NCBI GenBank assembly: GCA_964249735.1
Contig: CAXUDP010000001.1
Coordinates: 1 to 64,000, forward strand
Origin: Lichenicola sp964249735
Lineage (GTDB): Bacteria > Pseudomonadota > Alphaproteobacteria > Acetobacterales > Acetobacteraceae
DNA: 64,000 nucleotides
Direction of reading: 5' to 3'
The position numbers and the translations under genes were made by a program. Below, in pieces: positions 16,601-26,638 of this stretch. The notes under the pieces are model-generated. The model searched no databases. It was not told the DNA's origin and worked only from the letters and a program-made list of their open reading frames with translations. The stretch's first letter is position 1; each line of letters starts with the position of its first letter.

Positions 16601-16628
16601 GCGTTCCATCGCGGCAGCGACGGAACGC
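16601..16628 (-). terminator. Strong hairpin between aldehyde dehydrogenase and DUF779 genes
   Basis: A 12-base inverted repeat (GCGTTCCATCGC and GCGACGGAACGC) closes on a four-base loop. On the minus strand the one irregular pair becomes G-U, so the RNA stem is stronger in that direction, matching the operon. No T-run follows. It may be a partial terminator or an RNA-stability stem that lowers expression of the DUF779 gene. Confidence 0.45.
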
Positions 16629-16735
16629 GCCCGGCGTGGCGACCGAGAACCGGAGCGGAGCGGCCGTCCGGCCGTGAGCACCGGAAGCACAGGTCGTCGC
16701 GTCGAATCGCCAGCACAGTAGCATTCCCACCCGGT

Positions 16736-18256
<1,521 letters not shown>

Positions 18257-18311
18257 GATGGTGATCTCCCTTGTGCGGATCTCGAAGCGCGGTCCGCTTG
18301 TTCGACGGTGT

Positions 18312-19256
18312 TCAGTCTGCGCTCTTCGGGGGGGCCTGTTCCAGACAGAAGGCGGTGAACTCGTCGCGGCTGGCGAACGCGGTCTGGGTGCCGGGGCGGG
18401 TCACCGAATGGGCGGCATAAAGCGTCGCCTGGCCGAGGGCGGCGTGCACGTCGGCGTGCTGGACGTAGTGGGCGGCAAACGCGCCGATGAAGGCGTCGCC
18501 GGCGCCGCTGGTGTCGCGTGCCGCCACCCGGACCGAGGGCACGTGCCAGGTCTCGGCGGGGGTGACCAGCAGCGCGCCTTCCGCGCCCAGCGTGACCACG
18601 ATGCGGCCCATGCCGCGGGCGAGCAGGCCGCGTGCGGCGGCCCCGGCCTCGGCAAGGGTGTCAGTCGGCAGCCCGGTCAGGATCGCGAGCTCGCTCTGGT
18701 TGGGCATGAAGAAGTCGACGGTGGCGATGCGGTCGAGCGACAAGGCGGCGGTGGCGGGTGCGGGGTTGAGCAGCACCGGCTTGTTGTGGGCGTGGGCCCA
18801 GGCGATGGCGTGGTAGACGGTGTCGAGCGGGATCTCCAGCTGCAGCAGGAGGAGGTCGCAGCCGAGCAGGTCGGGGGCGGCCTCGTCGACGTCGGCCGGC
18901 AGCAGGTGGTCGTTGGCGCCCTTGACGATCAGGATGATGTTGTCGCCGTTGTTGTCGACGAAGATCGGCGCCACGCCGTTGGAGGTGCCGGGCACGGCGC
19001 GGACGTGGCGGGCATCGATGCCCAGCGTGGCGAAGTTGCGCTGGACGTAGCTGCCGAGCAGGTCGTCGCCGACGCGGCTGACCATCATGACGTCGGCGCC
19101 GAGCCTGGCGGCGGCGGCGGCCTGGTTGGCGCCCTTGCCGCCGGGGCCGATGGCGAAGGCGGGTGCGGCCAGGGTCTCGCCCAGGCGGGGCATGCGGTCG
19201 ACGGTGGTGACCAGGTCGACCATGTTGCTGCCGATGACGCCGATTCGCGCACTCAT
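18312..19256 (-). CDS. rbsK: Ribokinase-family sugar kinase
   Basis: This 314-residue PfkB-fold kinase has GPGGKGANQAAAAARLGADV near the N-terminus (sugar binding) and DTSGAGDAFIGAF near residue 245, with the catalytic aspartate and anion hole. The length and motifs match ribokinase, which phosphorylates D-ribose at O5; 2-deoxyribose kinases (DeoK) belong to the same subfamily and cannot be separated by eye. It overlaps the DUF4432 gene by four bases (ATGA) and precedes the aldehyde dehydrogenase. Context with deoC makes a deoxyribose kinase role worth considering. Confidence 0.87.
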   Translation of the reverse strand: MSARIGVIGSNMVDLVTTVDRMPRLGETLAAPAFAIGPGGKGANQAAAAARLGADVMMVSRVGDDLLGSYVQRNFATLGIDARHVRAVPGTSNGVAPIFVDNNGDNIILIVKGANDHLLPADVDEAAPDLLGCDLLLLQLEIPLDTVYHAIAWAHAHNKPVLLNPAPATAALSLDRIATVDFFMPNQSELAILTGLPTDTLAEAGAAARGLLARGMGRIVVTLGAEGALLVTPAETWHVPSVRVAARDTSGAGDAFIGAFAAHYVQHADVHAALGQATLYAAHSVTRPGTQTAFASRDEFTAFCLEQAPPKSAD

Positions 19257-20362
19257 GGGGCGTCTCCGTTCGTGGGGGTCAGGGAGGCGATGCGCAGGGC
19301 CATGCGGTCGGCCTCCGACGCGTCGAGGTGGCCGAGGGTGAGGGCGAACCGGGCGCTGCCGTGCGGCGGCAGCAGGCGGACGTGGCCCTTGCGCCGTTCC
19401 GCGGCGTAGCCCTCGGGCTCGCAGGTGGACGGGAGGGCGAAGGCAGCGACGGCGGCGTCGGGGTCGCTCATGATCCAGCGCACGCAGCGGGGGAACTCGG
19501 CGGGGGCGTAGTCGAGGGCGAAGGCGTCGCCTTCGGGGCGACGCAGCATCAGCGCGGTGCGGCCGGCAGGGTCGGTGCCGAGGCCGGACAGGTAGAACAC
19601 CTGCTCGGGGTCGTAGCGGTCGGGCTGGTCCAGCACCTCCATGCGGGCGGGCGAGGCGGCCAGCTCGTCGATCAGGGCGAGGTAGTCGGGGTCGGGGTGG
19701 ACATGGGCGGGGACCGCGCGTCGCACGGACACGGCGTCGGGGCGGAAGGGGGCGGGCTGCACGATGCGGCCGCCGGGGACGAAGGCGAAGTTGACGTGCG
19801 CCATGTACATCAGCTCCATCGGCCGGCCGGAGCGGTTCTCGACCGAGAGCGACAGGTCGAACAGGGCGCTGTCCCGGTGCAGGGTGACGGCGGGATGGGC
19901 GCGGTAGTGCGGGCCGAAGGCGACGACGTGGTCGCGCTCGCTCGTGACGCGGAGCGACAGGCGGCCGTCGTGCTCCAGCAGGTCCAGGGAGGCGCTGCGC
20001 ATGGCGGCGCAGGGGAACTCGCCGTGGGCGGGGTGGTCGTCGTCGGCGGACGGAACGCCGTTGCGGAGCAGGCCGCTGTGGAAGGCGAAGCAGCCATAGG
20101 TGCCGGCGATGGTGTCGGAGGGGAGCGGCATGTCGAAGCCGCTGCGCATGGCGAGGTCCGTGCCGTCGAAGCGGGCGCTCCAGATCATCTGGCCGAACCA
20201 GGGCAGGATCACCAGCTCGCCGCGGCGGTTGCGCAGGCGCAGCGCGTCGATGCCGCTGGGGTAGCGGAACAGGGCGGCGGACAGGCCGTCCGCCTCCAGC
20301 ACCGGGCGGTCGGACAGGGTCAGTCCGCCCTGGTGCAGCGGGATGGTGGCGAGCCGGCGCAT
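19253..20362 (-). CDS. DUF4432 aldose 1-epimerase-like protein
   Basis: This 369-residue beta-rich protein of the DUF4432 family is related to galactose mutarotases. Visible blocks are LVILPWFGQMIWSARFDG, YGCFAFHSGLLRNG, HGEFPCA and YMAHVNFAFVPGG, with His and Glu residues at positions typical of the epimerase fold. Such proteins commonly accompany sugar ABC transporters and are thought to interconvert anomers or bind a sugar, but no activity is firmly assigned. It is tightly packed: the permease gene ends two bases before its start and it overlaps the ribokinase gene by four bases. Confidence 0.8.
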   Translation of the reverse strand: MRRLATIPLHQGGLTLSDRPVLEADGLSAALFRYPSGIDALRLRNRRGELVILPWFGQMIWSARFDGTDLAMRSGFDMPLPSDTIAGTYGCFAFHSGLLRNGVPSADDDHPAHGEFPCAAMRSASLDLLEHDGRLSLRVTSERDHVVAFGPHYRAHPAVTLHRDSALFDLSLSVENRSGRPMELMYMAHVNFAFVPGGRIVQPAPFRPDAVSVRRAVPAHVHPDPDYLALIDELAASPARMEVLDQPDRYDPEQVFYLSGLGTDPAGRTALMLRRPEGDAFALDYAPAEFPRCVRWIMSDPDAAVAAFALPSTCEPEGYAAERRKGHVRLLPPHGSARFALTLGHLDASEADRMALRIASLTPTNGDAP

Positions 20363-20364
20363 CG

Positions 20365-21393
20365 TCAGCGGGTCCGGGTGCGGAGCGCGTTGAGCGCGAT
20401 CGAGAGGAGAAGAAACGCGCCCCAGATGAAGTCGACCAGGAAGTTGCTGAACCGCATCAGCTGGAGGCCGGATGAGAGCAGCATCAGCGCCAGCAGGGCC
20501 AGCGCGATGCCGGGGACGGAGCCGCGGCCGCCGGCCGGGTTGGTGCCGCCGAGGACCGCGATCAGCACGGCCTGCAGCAGGTAGGACACGCCGTAGTCGG
20601 ACTTGGCGGCGTTGACGCGGCCGGACAGGATGATGCCGGCGAAGCTCGCGAGCACCCCGCTCAGCACGTAGGACAGGAACACGGTGCGCGCGGTGCGCAG
20701 GCCGGCGAAGCGGGCGGCGCGGGCGCTGGTGCCGATCAGCTTGAGCGAGATGCCAAACGGCGTGCGGGTGAGCATCAAGGCCACCAGGACGGCGGCGAGG
20801 AGGAACACCAGGAGAGGCACGGCGACGCCCAGGACCTGGCCGTTGCCGATCGCGCCCCAGAGCAGCGGAAAGCCGACGATGGCGGGGCCGCCGGTCAGCA
20901 CCACGGCGACGCCGGTGTAGACCTGGCCGGTGCCGATGGTGGCGAGGATGGGGGTGATGCGGGCGCGGGCGATCAGCAGGCCGTTCACGGCGCCGCCGAC
21001 GAGGCCGGTAGCAAGTGCGATCAGGATGCCGAGCAGCACCGGGGCGGGGGCCATGTGCATCAGGGCGGGGCCGCGGGCGCCGCCATGGGCGTGGAAGAAC
21101 AGGCCGGCCAGGATGCCGGACAGGTTGGCGATGCCGATCACCGACAGGTCGATGCCGCCGGTGAGCATGGCCAGCATCATCGCGATCGAGAGCAGGCCGA
21201 GCTCGGGGGCGACAAAGGTGATGGACTCGAACACGTAGGGGCGCAGGAACTTGTGCGGGTCGAGCGCCGACATGACGGCGAAGATCAGGGCGATCAGCAG
21301 GAGAAGCTGGAGCAGCGCCGGGTCGGGGCGCCAGGCGCGACGCGGGGCGGTAGCGGGCGGCAGGGTGGCGGGGGGCGGCAGGGTGGTGCTCAT
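20365..21393 (-). CDS. Sugar ABC transporter permease (RbsC family)
   Basis: This 342-residue polytopic permease of the BPD_transp_2 (ribose/branched) type has 8-10 hydrophobic helices. Family motifs include MLTGGIDLSVIGIANLSG and, in the later part, GGTNPAGGRGSVPG, which resembles the RbsC GGT.l.GG.G...GT motif facing the ATPase. It is one of two non-identical permeases in the operon, so the channel is probably a heterodimer as in Lsr or rhamnose systems. It overlaps the other permease gene by four bases. Confidence 0.88.
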   Translation of the reverse strand: MSTTLPPPATLPPATAPRRAWRPDPALLQLLLLIALIFAVMSALDPHKFLRPYVFESITFVAPELGLLSIAMMLAMLTGGIDLSVIGIANLSGILAGLFFHAHGGARGPALMHMAPAPVLLGILIALATGLVGGAVNGLLIARARITPILATIGTGQVYTGVAVVLTGGPAIVGFPLLWGAIGNGQVLGVAVPLLVFLLAAVLVALMLTRTPFGISLKLIGTSARAARFAGLRTARTVFLSYVLSGVLASFAGIILSGRVNAAKSDYGVSYLLQAVLIAVLGGTNPAGGRGSVPGIALALLALMLLSSGLQLMRFSNFLVDFIWGAFLLLSIALNALRTRTR

Positions 21394-22415
21394 GCGGCGC
21401 GCCGGCCGCGGTCGCGCCAGGCGGTGAAGCCGGCGGCGAGGATCACCACCAGGCCGACCACGATGCGCTGCCAGGTGGTGTCGATGTGCATGACGATCAG
21501 GCTGTTGGTCAGCATCACCAGGGTGAACACGCCGAGCATGGTGCCGGGCACGCTGCCGCGGCCGCCGAAGATGCTGACGCCGCCCAGCACCACGGCGGCG
21601 ATCACGTCGATCTCGGTGCCGGCCAGGTCGTGCGGGTTGGCGATCCAGATCATGGAGGCGTGCAGCAGGCCGGCGAAGCCGGCGAGCGCGCCGGCCAGGC
21701 CGTAGATGAAGAAGGTGGTGCCGCGCACGCTGAAGCCGGCGCGACGCGCGGCCTCCTCGCCGCCGCCGAGCGCGTAGATGGAGCGGCCGATCAGGGTGTG
21801 GCGGAGGAGCAGGTGAACGCCGACGGCGAGCAGGAGGTAGACGAGCACCATCGCAGACAGTTCGGCATGCTGGCCGCCGGCCTGGGGCAGGCGCAGGAGG
21901 TCGGTGCGGGCGAAGCTGATCAGGGCGGGGGGCATCTGGTCGATGTTGATCTGGCTGGCGCTGACGGCGCCGAGCAGGAAGCCGCGCACGGCGGTGCCGG
22001 TGCCCAGCGTCACGATCAGCGGGATCATGCGCAGGCCGTGCACGAAGAGGGCGTTGAGCAGGCCGAGGCCGAGGCCGATCAGGGTGGAGGCGAGAAAGGG
22101 GAGCAGCACGCCGTCATAGGGGAGTGCGACCATCGCCTTGATGGTGAGGTACATCGCGGCGATGGCGAAGGCGGGGAACGACACGTCGATGCCGCCGGAC
22201 AGCATCACCACCATCACGCCCAGCGCCAGGATGCCGGTGATAACGTTGGCGCGCAGCAGGCTGAACAGGTTGGCCCAGTTCCAGAACGCCGGGTTGACCG
22301 TGCCGATCACCAGCATCGCCAGCAGCGCGACGGCAGCGACGGCGAGCTCGGGGCGGCGGAGCAGCGGGCGGAGGGACGCGAGGCGGGTTGGGGCGACGAC
22401 GGTGGCGGCGCTCAT
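21390..22415 (-). CDS. Sugar ABC transporter permease (RbsC family), second subunit
   Basis: This 341-residue inner-membrane permease is paralogous to the previous one. The signature MLSGGIDVSFPAFAIAAMY lies in the first third and VLGGVSIFGGRGSVPGTMLG near residue 275, the segment that couples to the ATP-binding protein. It overlaps the ATPase gene by four bases and the next permease gene by four bases, so translation is coupled. The substrate cannot be inferred from the permease itself. Confidence 0.88.
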   Translation of the reverse strand: MSAATVVAPTRLASLRPLLRRPELAVAAVALLAMLVIGTVNPAFWNWANLFSLLRANVITGILALGVMVVMLSGGIDVSFPAFAIAAMYLTIKAMVALPYDGVLLPFLASTLIGLGLGLLNALFVHGLRMIPLIVTLGTGTAVRGFLLGAVSASQINIDQMPPALISFARTDLLRLPQAGGQHAELSAMVLVYLLLAVGVHLLLRHTLIGRSIYALGGGEEAARRAGFSVRGTTFFIYGLAGALAGFAGLLHASMIWIANPHDLAGTEIDVIAAVVLGGVSIFGGRGSVPGTMLGVFTLVMLTNSLIVMHIDTTWQRIVVGLVVILAAGFTAWRDRGRRAA

Positions 22416-23920
22416 GCGAGCGCTCTCAGGCGGTCGGACAGGACGTGCTCGCGCTGCGGCACCGAGCCGTCGCCGGGGAGCTCGGCGACCAGGCGGCCGC
22501 GATGCATCAGGAGGATGCGGTTGCAGTTGGCGGCGAGCTCGGGAAGGTCGTCGGAGATCATCAGCACGCCGAGGCCGCCGCCTTCCGCCAGGCCGCGTAT
22601 CGTGGCGTGGATGCCGGCCTTGGAGCCGACGTCGACGCCGACGGTGGGGCCGTTGAGGATCAGCAGGCGGGGCTGCTGGAGGAGCCAGCGGCCGATCACG
22701 ACGCGCTGCTGGTTGCCGCCGGAAAGCTGCGTCACCGGGCGGTCTCCGGTGGGGGTGGCGATGGCCATGGCGCGTATGGTGTCGGCAGCGGCGGAGGCGG
22801 CGGCGCGGCGGCGGAGCAGGCCGAAGCGGCTGAGGCGGCCGAGCGCGGTGGCGACGATGTTGCGGTCGATGGTTTCGGGCAGGAACAGGCCCTCGGTCAG
22901 ACGGTCCTCGGGGACATAGGCGATGCGGTGGGCGATGGCGCGCTGCACGCTGTCGAGGCGGACGGGGCGGCCGTCGAGGCGGATGGTGCCGCGGTAGTGC
23001 GGGCGCATGCCGAACAGGGCCAGGGCGAGCTCGGTGCGGCCGGAGCCGAGCAGGCCGGAGATGCCGACGATCTCGCTGGGCAGGAGGCGAAGGGAAATGT
23101 CGTCGAGCTCGCCGGGGACGCAGACGCGGTCGAGTTCCAGCAGCGGCGTCGTGGCGGGGCCGGGGTGCCAGTCGTAGGAGGCCTCGGCGATGTCGCTGCC
23201 GGTCATGGCGCGGGTGATCGTGGCCTCGTCGAACTCGGCGATCGGGCCGGCGGCGACGACGCGGCCGGAACGCAGCACGGTGAGGCGCTCGCTGATGTCG
23301 AGCATCTCGCGCATCTTGTGGCTGACGAACAGCACGGCGATGCCGCGGGACTGGATGTCGCGCACCACGCCGAACAGGGTGGCGACCTCGCGGCCGGTGA
23401 GCGCGGTGGTGGGCTCGTCCATGATCAGCAGGCGGGGGTCGGCCATCAGCGCGCGGGCGATGGCGACCAGCTGCCGGCCGGAGGTGGGCAGGCTGTCCAC
23501 GGTGGCGTCGAGGTCGAGATGCACGCCGAGGCGGGCGACGGCGGCCTCGGCGTGGGCGCGCATGCGGCGCCAGCTGACCACGCGGCGGCGGGCGCGCAGC
23601 TCGGCGCCGATCGCGAGGTTCTCGGCGACGGTCAGGTTCCCGAACAAGGAGAAGTCCTGGTAGATCACCTGCACGCCCAGCGCGATCGCCTGTCGCGGGG
23701 TCATGTCCGGGACCGGTGTGCCGTCGACCAGGACCGTGCCGCGGTCGACGGCGTTGATGCCGGAGACCACCTTGATCAGGGTGGACTTGCCGGAACCGTT
23801 CTCGCCGGCGAGGCAGTGGATCTCGCCGCGGCCGATGGACAGCGACACCCCGTCGAGCGCGCGCACCCCGGCGAAGTGCCGGGCGACGTCGCGCAGCTCG
23901 AGCAGGGGTGCGGTGGTCAC
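22412..23920 (-). CDS. Sugar ABC transporter ATP-binding protein, duplicated cassette (RbsA type)
   Basis: This is a tandem-cassette ATPase of about 502 residues. The first cassette has Walker A GENGSGKST and Walker B LLIMDEPTTALTGRE. The second has a degenerate Walker A (GLLGSGRTE), signature LSGGNQQRV and a substituted Walker B region (LLILNGPTVGVDVG), where the usual aspartate-glutamate pair reads Asn-Gly. Weakening of the second site is common in RbsA-like proteins, although loss of both acidic residues is notable. I prefer the GTG at 23920, 16 bases after the binding-protein stop; the frame is open to an ATG at 23986. Confidence 0.88.
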   Translation of the reverse strand: MTTAPLLELRDVARHFAGVRALDGVSLSIGRGEIHCLAGENGSGKSTLIKVVSGINAVDRGTVLVDGTPVPDMTPRQAIALGVQVIYQDFSLFGNLTVAENLAIGAELRARRRVVSWRRMRAHAEAAVARLGVHLDLDATVDSLPTSGRQLVAIARALMADPRLLIMDEPTTALTGREVATLFGVVRDIQSRGIAVLFVSHKMREMLDISERLTVLRSGRVVAAGPIAEFDEATITRAMTGSDIAEASYDWHPGPATTPLLELDRVCVPGELDDISLRLLPSEIVGISGLLGSGRTELALALFGMRPHYRGTIRLDGRPVRLDSVQRAIAHRIAYVPEDRLTEGLFLPETIDRNIVATALGRLSRFGLLRRRAAASAAADTIRAMAIATPTGDRPVTQLSGGNQQRVVIGRWLLQQPRLLILNGPTVGVDVGSKAGIHATIRGLAEGGGLGVLMISDDLPELAANCNRILLMHRGRLVAELPGDGSVPQREHVLSDRLRALA

Positions 23921-23936
23921 GCGGGGAGCCGCCGGG

Positions 23937-24995
23937 TCAGAAGTTGTATTCGCCCATGTTGGCCTTGGTGACGCCGACCCAGCCATGGCCGAACAGGATG
24001 TTGGACCGTTTCGGGTCGTTGGCGGCGAGCTTGTCGTAGCCGGGCAGGCCGAGGTCGAGGCCGGGGGTGATCGGCTTCTTGGACAGTGCCATGACCGCCA
24101 GGATGTTCATGGCGTAGCCGGCGGTGGCGGGGTCCCAGAACTGGATGTAGTCGATGTCGCCGTCCTTGAGGTACTGGCCGGCGACGGAGACCAGGCCGGT
24201 GCCGGAGAAGAACAGCTTCCCCTTCAGGCCGCGCTCGGCGATCAGGCGGCCGGCGCCGGCGGAGGTCGGCATCGGCGCGCCCAGGATGCCGCGCAGCGTC
24301 GGGTAGGTGGTCAGGATCTCCTTGAGCTTGTTGTAGTCGGTGGTGGCGTCGTCATAGGTCTCGATGCGCTTGGTGACCTGCGTCATCTTGGGGAAGTTCG
24401 CCTGCTGATAGGCGACGGCGCCGTCGATCCACTCGTTCTGCGAGGTGGAGGTCAGGCTGCCGACGGTGGCGACGTAGCCGCCCTCCCCGTTCATCTGGGT
24501 GCCCAGGTTCTGCATCAGCTTGGCGCCGTAGGCGTGGTTGTCGAACGCCTCGATGTCGTAGTCGGTGGCCTGGAGGTTGGAGGCCTCGTGCGACACCACC
24601 ACGATGCCGCGGTCGCGCGCCTTCTGCAGCACCGGCTCCACCGCCTCGACCGAGAACGGAACGATGCAGATGGCGTCGACGCCCTGCGCGATCAGGCTTT
24701 CCACGATCTGCACCTGGGCGGCGGCGTCGGCCTGGCTCGGGCCGACCATCCAGGTGTCGTGGCCCTGGTCGGCGCCGAACTGCTTCACGCCGACGCGCAT
24801 GCGGTCGAACCAGGCGATGCCGTCCACCTTCACCACGGTGGCGATCGAGTACTTCTTGGTCGCCTTGGCGGCGATGGTCTTGGGCACGCCGGCGGTGTCC
24901 ACCGCGGCGGCGAAGGCGGGCGTGATGCCGGTCGTCAGCGCGGCGGCGCCGGCGGAGGCGAGCAGCGAGAAGTGGCGGCGTGTGATCCGGGTCAT
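23937..24995 (-). CDS. Periplasmic sugar-binding protein of the ABC importer (RbsB/LsrB-like)
   Basis: This 352-residue solute-binding protein of the Peripla_BP_4 type has a twin-arginine-like leader (RRHFSLLASAGAAALTTGITPAFA) and would be exported to the periplasm. The mature part has two alternating Rossmann-like lobes with IVESLIAQGVDAICIVP, GIVVVSHEA and GVTKANMGEYNF at the end. Length and pattern resemble the autoinducer-2/rhamnose-type binding proteins (LsrB, RhaS) more than short ribose-binding RbsB. GGGAG lies seven bases ahead of the ATG. It is the first transporter gene of the operon, downstream of deoC. Confidence 0.87.
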   Translation of the reverse strand: MTRITRRHFSLLASAGAAALTTGITPAFAAAVDTAGVPKTIAAKATKKYSIATVVKVDGIAWFDRMRVGVKQFGADQGHDTWMVGPSQADAAAQVQIVESLIAQGVDAICIVPFSVEAVEPVLQKARDRGIVVVSHEASNLQATDYDIEAFDNHAYGAKLMQNLGTQMNGEGGYVATVGSLTSTSQNEWIDGAVAYQQANFPKMTQVTKRIETYDDATTDYNKLKEILTTYPTLRGILGAPMPTSAGAGRLIAERGLKGKLFFSGTGLVSVAGQYLKDGDIDYIQFWDPATAGYAMNILAVMALSKKPITPGLDLGLPGYDKLAANDPKRSNILFGHGWVGVTKANMGEYNF

Positions 24996-25055
24996 GGTCG
25001 GTCTCCCTGTGGGCTGCCGGCTTGGGGTGTGCCGTGCTTAACCCGTTGCGTGGTC

Positions 25056-25742
25056 TCAGTAGGTTCCGGCGGCGGGCGCGGTCCAGGTCATCAAGGCGAT
25101 GCCGGAGCTGGTGCCGATGCGGGTGGCGCCGGCGGCGACCATGGCCTGCACCGCCTCGGGCGTGCGCACGCCGCCGGACGCCTTGACGCCGATCGTGGGG
25201 CCGACCGCGTCGCGCATCAGGGCGACGTCGGCGACCGTGGCGCCGCCGGTGGAGAAGCCGGTCGAGGTCTTGACGAAGTCGGCGCCGGCTTCGACGGACA
25301 GGCGGCAGGCGATGCGCTTCTCGTCGTCGTCGAGCAGGCAGCACTCGATGATCACCTTGAGCACGGCGCCGTAACAGGCGGCGCGCACGGCGGCGATGTC
25401 GTCGCGCACGGCGTCGTGGCGGCCGTCCTTCAGGGCGCCGATCCCGATCACCATGTCGATCTCGGTTGCACCGGCGGCGACGGCGGCGGCGGTCTCGGCG
25501 GCCTTGGCGGCGGGGAGCATGGCGCCGAGCGGGAAGCCGACCACGGCGCAGACGCGCACCTCGCTGCCGCGCAGGCGCCCGGCCACGAACGGCACCTGCA
25601 CCGAGTTGATGCAGACGGAGCGGAAGCCGTGCGTGCGGGCCTCGTCGCAGAACTGCGCGACCTGCGCTTCCGTGGCGTCGGCCTTCAGGATCGTGTGGTC
25701 GATCAGCTGGGCCAGGGCGTGGCCGGCGATGGGGTCGGGCAC
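25056..25742 (-). CDS. deoC: Deoxyribose-phosphate aldolase
   Basis: This class I aldolase cleaves 2-deoxyribose 5-phosphate to acetaldehyde and glyceraldehyde 3-phosphate in the cytosol. The Schiff-base lysine is Lys158 in DFVKTSTGFS, and the second lysine lies in GVKASGGVRT (Lys187). IDHTILK at the start and EIDMVIG complete the active site. The GTG at 25742 (228 residues) is preferred because AAGGAG lies ten bases ahead; a GTG at 25775 is also open. It is the first gene of the leftward operon and faces the DeoR-type regulator across a palindrome. Some DeoC-like proteins act on other phosphorylated sugars, so substrate identity is inferred. Confidence 0.9.
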   Translation of the reverse strand: MPDPIAGHALAQLIDHTILKADATEAQVAQFCDEARTHGFRSVCINSVQVPFVAGRLRGSEVRVCAVVGFPLGAMLPAAKAAETAAAVAAGATEIDMVIGIGALKDGRHDAVRDDIAAVRAACYGAVLKVIIECCLLDDDEKRIACRLSVEAGADFVKTSTGFSTGGATVADVALMRDAVGPTIGVKASGGVRTPEAVQAMVAAGATRIGTSSGIALMTWTAPAAGTY

Positions 25743-25782
25743 GGGGAGGATGCTCCTTGGCACCGGTATGGGCACAATCGGT

Positions 25783-25798
25783 TGTTAAGATCGTAACA
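25783..25798. promoter_or_regulatory. Putative operator between deoC and the DeoR-type regulator
   Basis: TGTTAAGATCGTAACA has perfect five-base arms (TGTTA/TAACA) around AGATCG, itself nearly symmetric. It sits in the short divergent region between deoC and the regulator gene, the natural position for a repressor site controlling both operons. This AT-rich patch stands out from the surrounding high-GC sequence. Binding by the adjacent regulator is inference. Confidence 0.5.
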
Positions 25799-25854
25799 TC
25801 TGGTAGTCTAGTCACATCGAGGGTCGTGGCGTCAACCGGGAGGCGGGGCGAAGG

Positions 25855-26595
25855 ATGGAGCAGCGACCGGCTGCAGCGACCGGGTCACGCGACCGGAGGG
25901 CGACTCGGCTGGACCGGCTGCGCGCGCTGGCGGCGCAGGACGGGGCGCTGCGTCTGGGCGACGCGGCGCGGGCGCTGGCGGTGTCGACCATGACGCTGCG
26001 TCGCGACCTGGCGGAGGGCGAGACCGGGTTCGACCTGCTGGGCGGCTACATCGTGCCGCGTGGAAGCTCGGGCTACGCGCTGGACGTCGAGCAGGGCAGC
26101 CACGTGCAGGCGAAGGCGGAGGCGGGACGGCGTGCGGCGGCGCTGGTGCGGCCGGGCGACACCATCTTCGTGGATTGCGGCACCACCATGCCGCATCTGA
26201 TGGCGGCCCTGCCGGCGGAGCTGGCGGTGACGATCGTGTGCTACGCGCTGAACGTCGCCGCGGCGGCGAGCCGGATGGCGCAGGCGCGGCTGTTCGTGCT
26301 GGGCGGGCTGTTCCATGCGGAATCGGCGACGTTCTTCTCCGAGGACGCGCTGCGCAGCCTGCACCAGCTCGGCATCAACAAGGCGTTCGTGTCGGCCGGC
26401 GGGGTGCACGCGGCGCAGGGGGCGAGCTGCTCGCACTTCCACGAGGTGCCGGTGAAGCGGACGGTGCTGGAACGGGCGGTGCAGTCATTCCTGGTCGCGG
26501 ACAGCAGCAAGCTGGGCCAGGTGAAGCCGGCGCATTTCGCGCCTCTGGCGGCGTTCGACGCGGTGATCACGGAGCTCGACGGGAACGAACGGTGA
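25855..26595 (+). CDS. DeoR/GlpR-family transcriptional regulator
   Basis: This 246-residue repressor has an N-terminal winged helix (RRATRLDRLRALAAQDGALRL, then VSTMTLRRDLAEGE, the DeoR recognition helix). A C-terminal sugar-phosphate-sensing domain follows, with GDTIFVDCGTTMPHL and FVSAGGVHA, related to ribose-5-phosphate isomerase folds. Regulators of this class usually bind a phosphorylated intermediate of the pathway they control. It starts the rightward operon, and the next gene begins 43 bases after its stop. It probably controls both divergent operons through the palindrome just upstream. Confidence 0.9.
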   Translation: MEQRPAAATGSRDRRATRLDRLRALAAQDGALRLGDAARALAVSTMTLRRDLAEGETGFDLLGGYIVPRGSSGYALDVEQGSHVQAKAEAGRRAAALVRPGDTIFVDCGTTMPHLMAALPAELAVTIVCYALNVAAAASRMAQARLFVLGGLFHAESATFFSEDALRSLHQLGINKAFVSAGGVHAAQGASCSHFHEVPVKRTVLERAVQSFLVADSSKLGQVKPAHFAPLAAFDAVITELDGNER

Positions 26596-26638
26596 CGGCG
26601 GAGGCGGCGGCCTCCGACAAAGGCAGGGGATCGGAACG

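Noticed and set aside
22388..25796. Long plus-strand frames (527 and 697 codons) over the ABC operon and deoC
   Set aside because: Low-complexity Gly/Ala/Asp sequence lying exactly opposite recognised genes on the minus strand.
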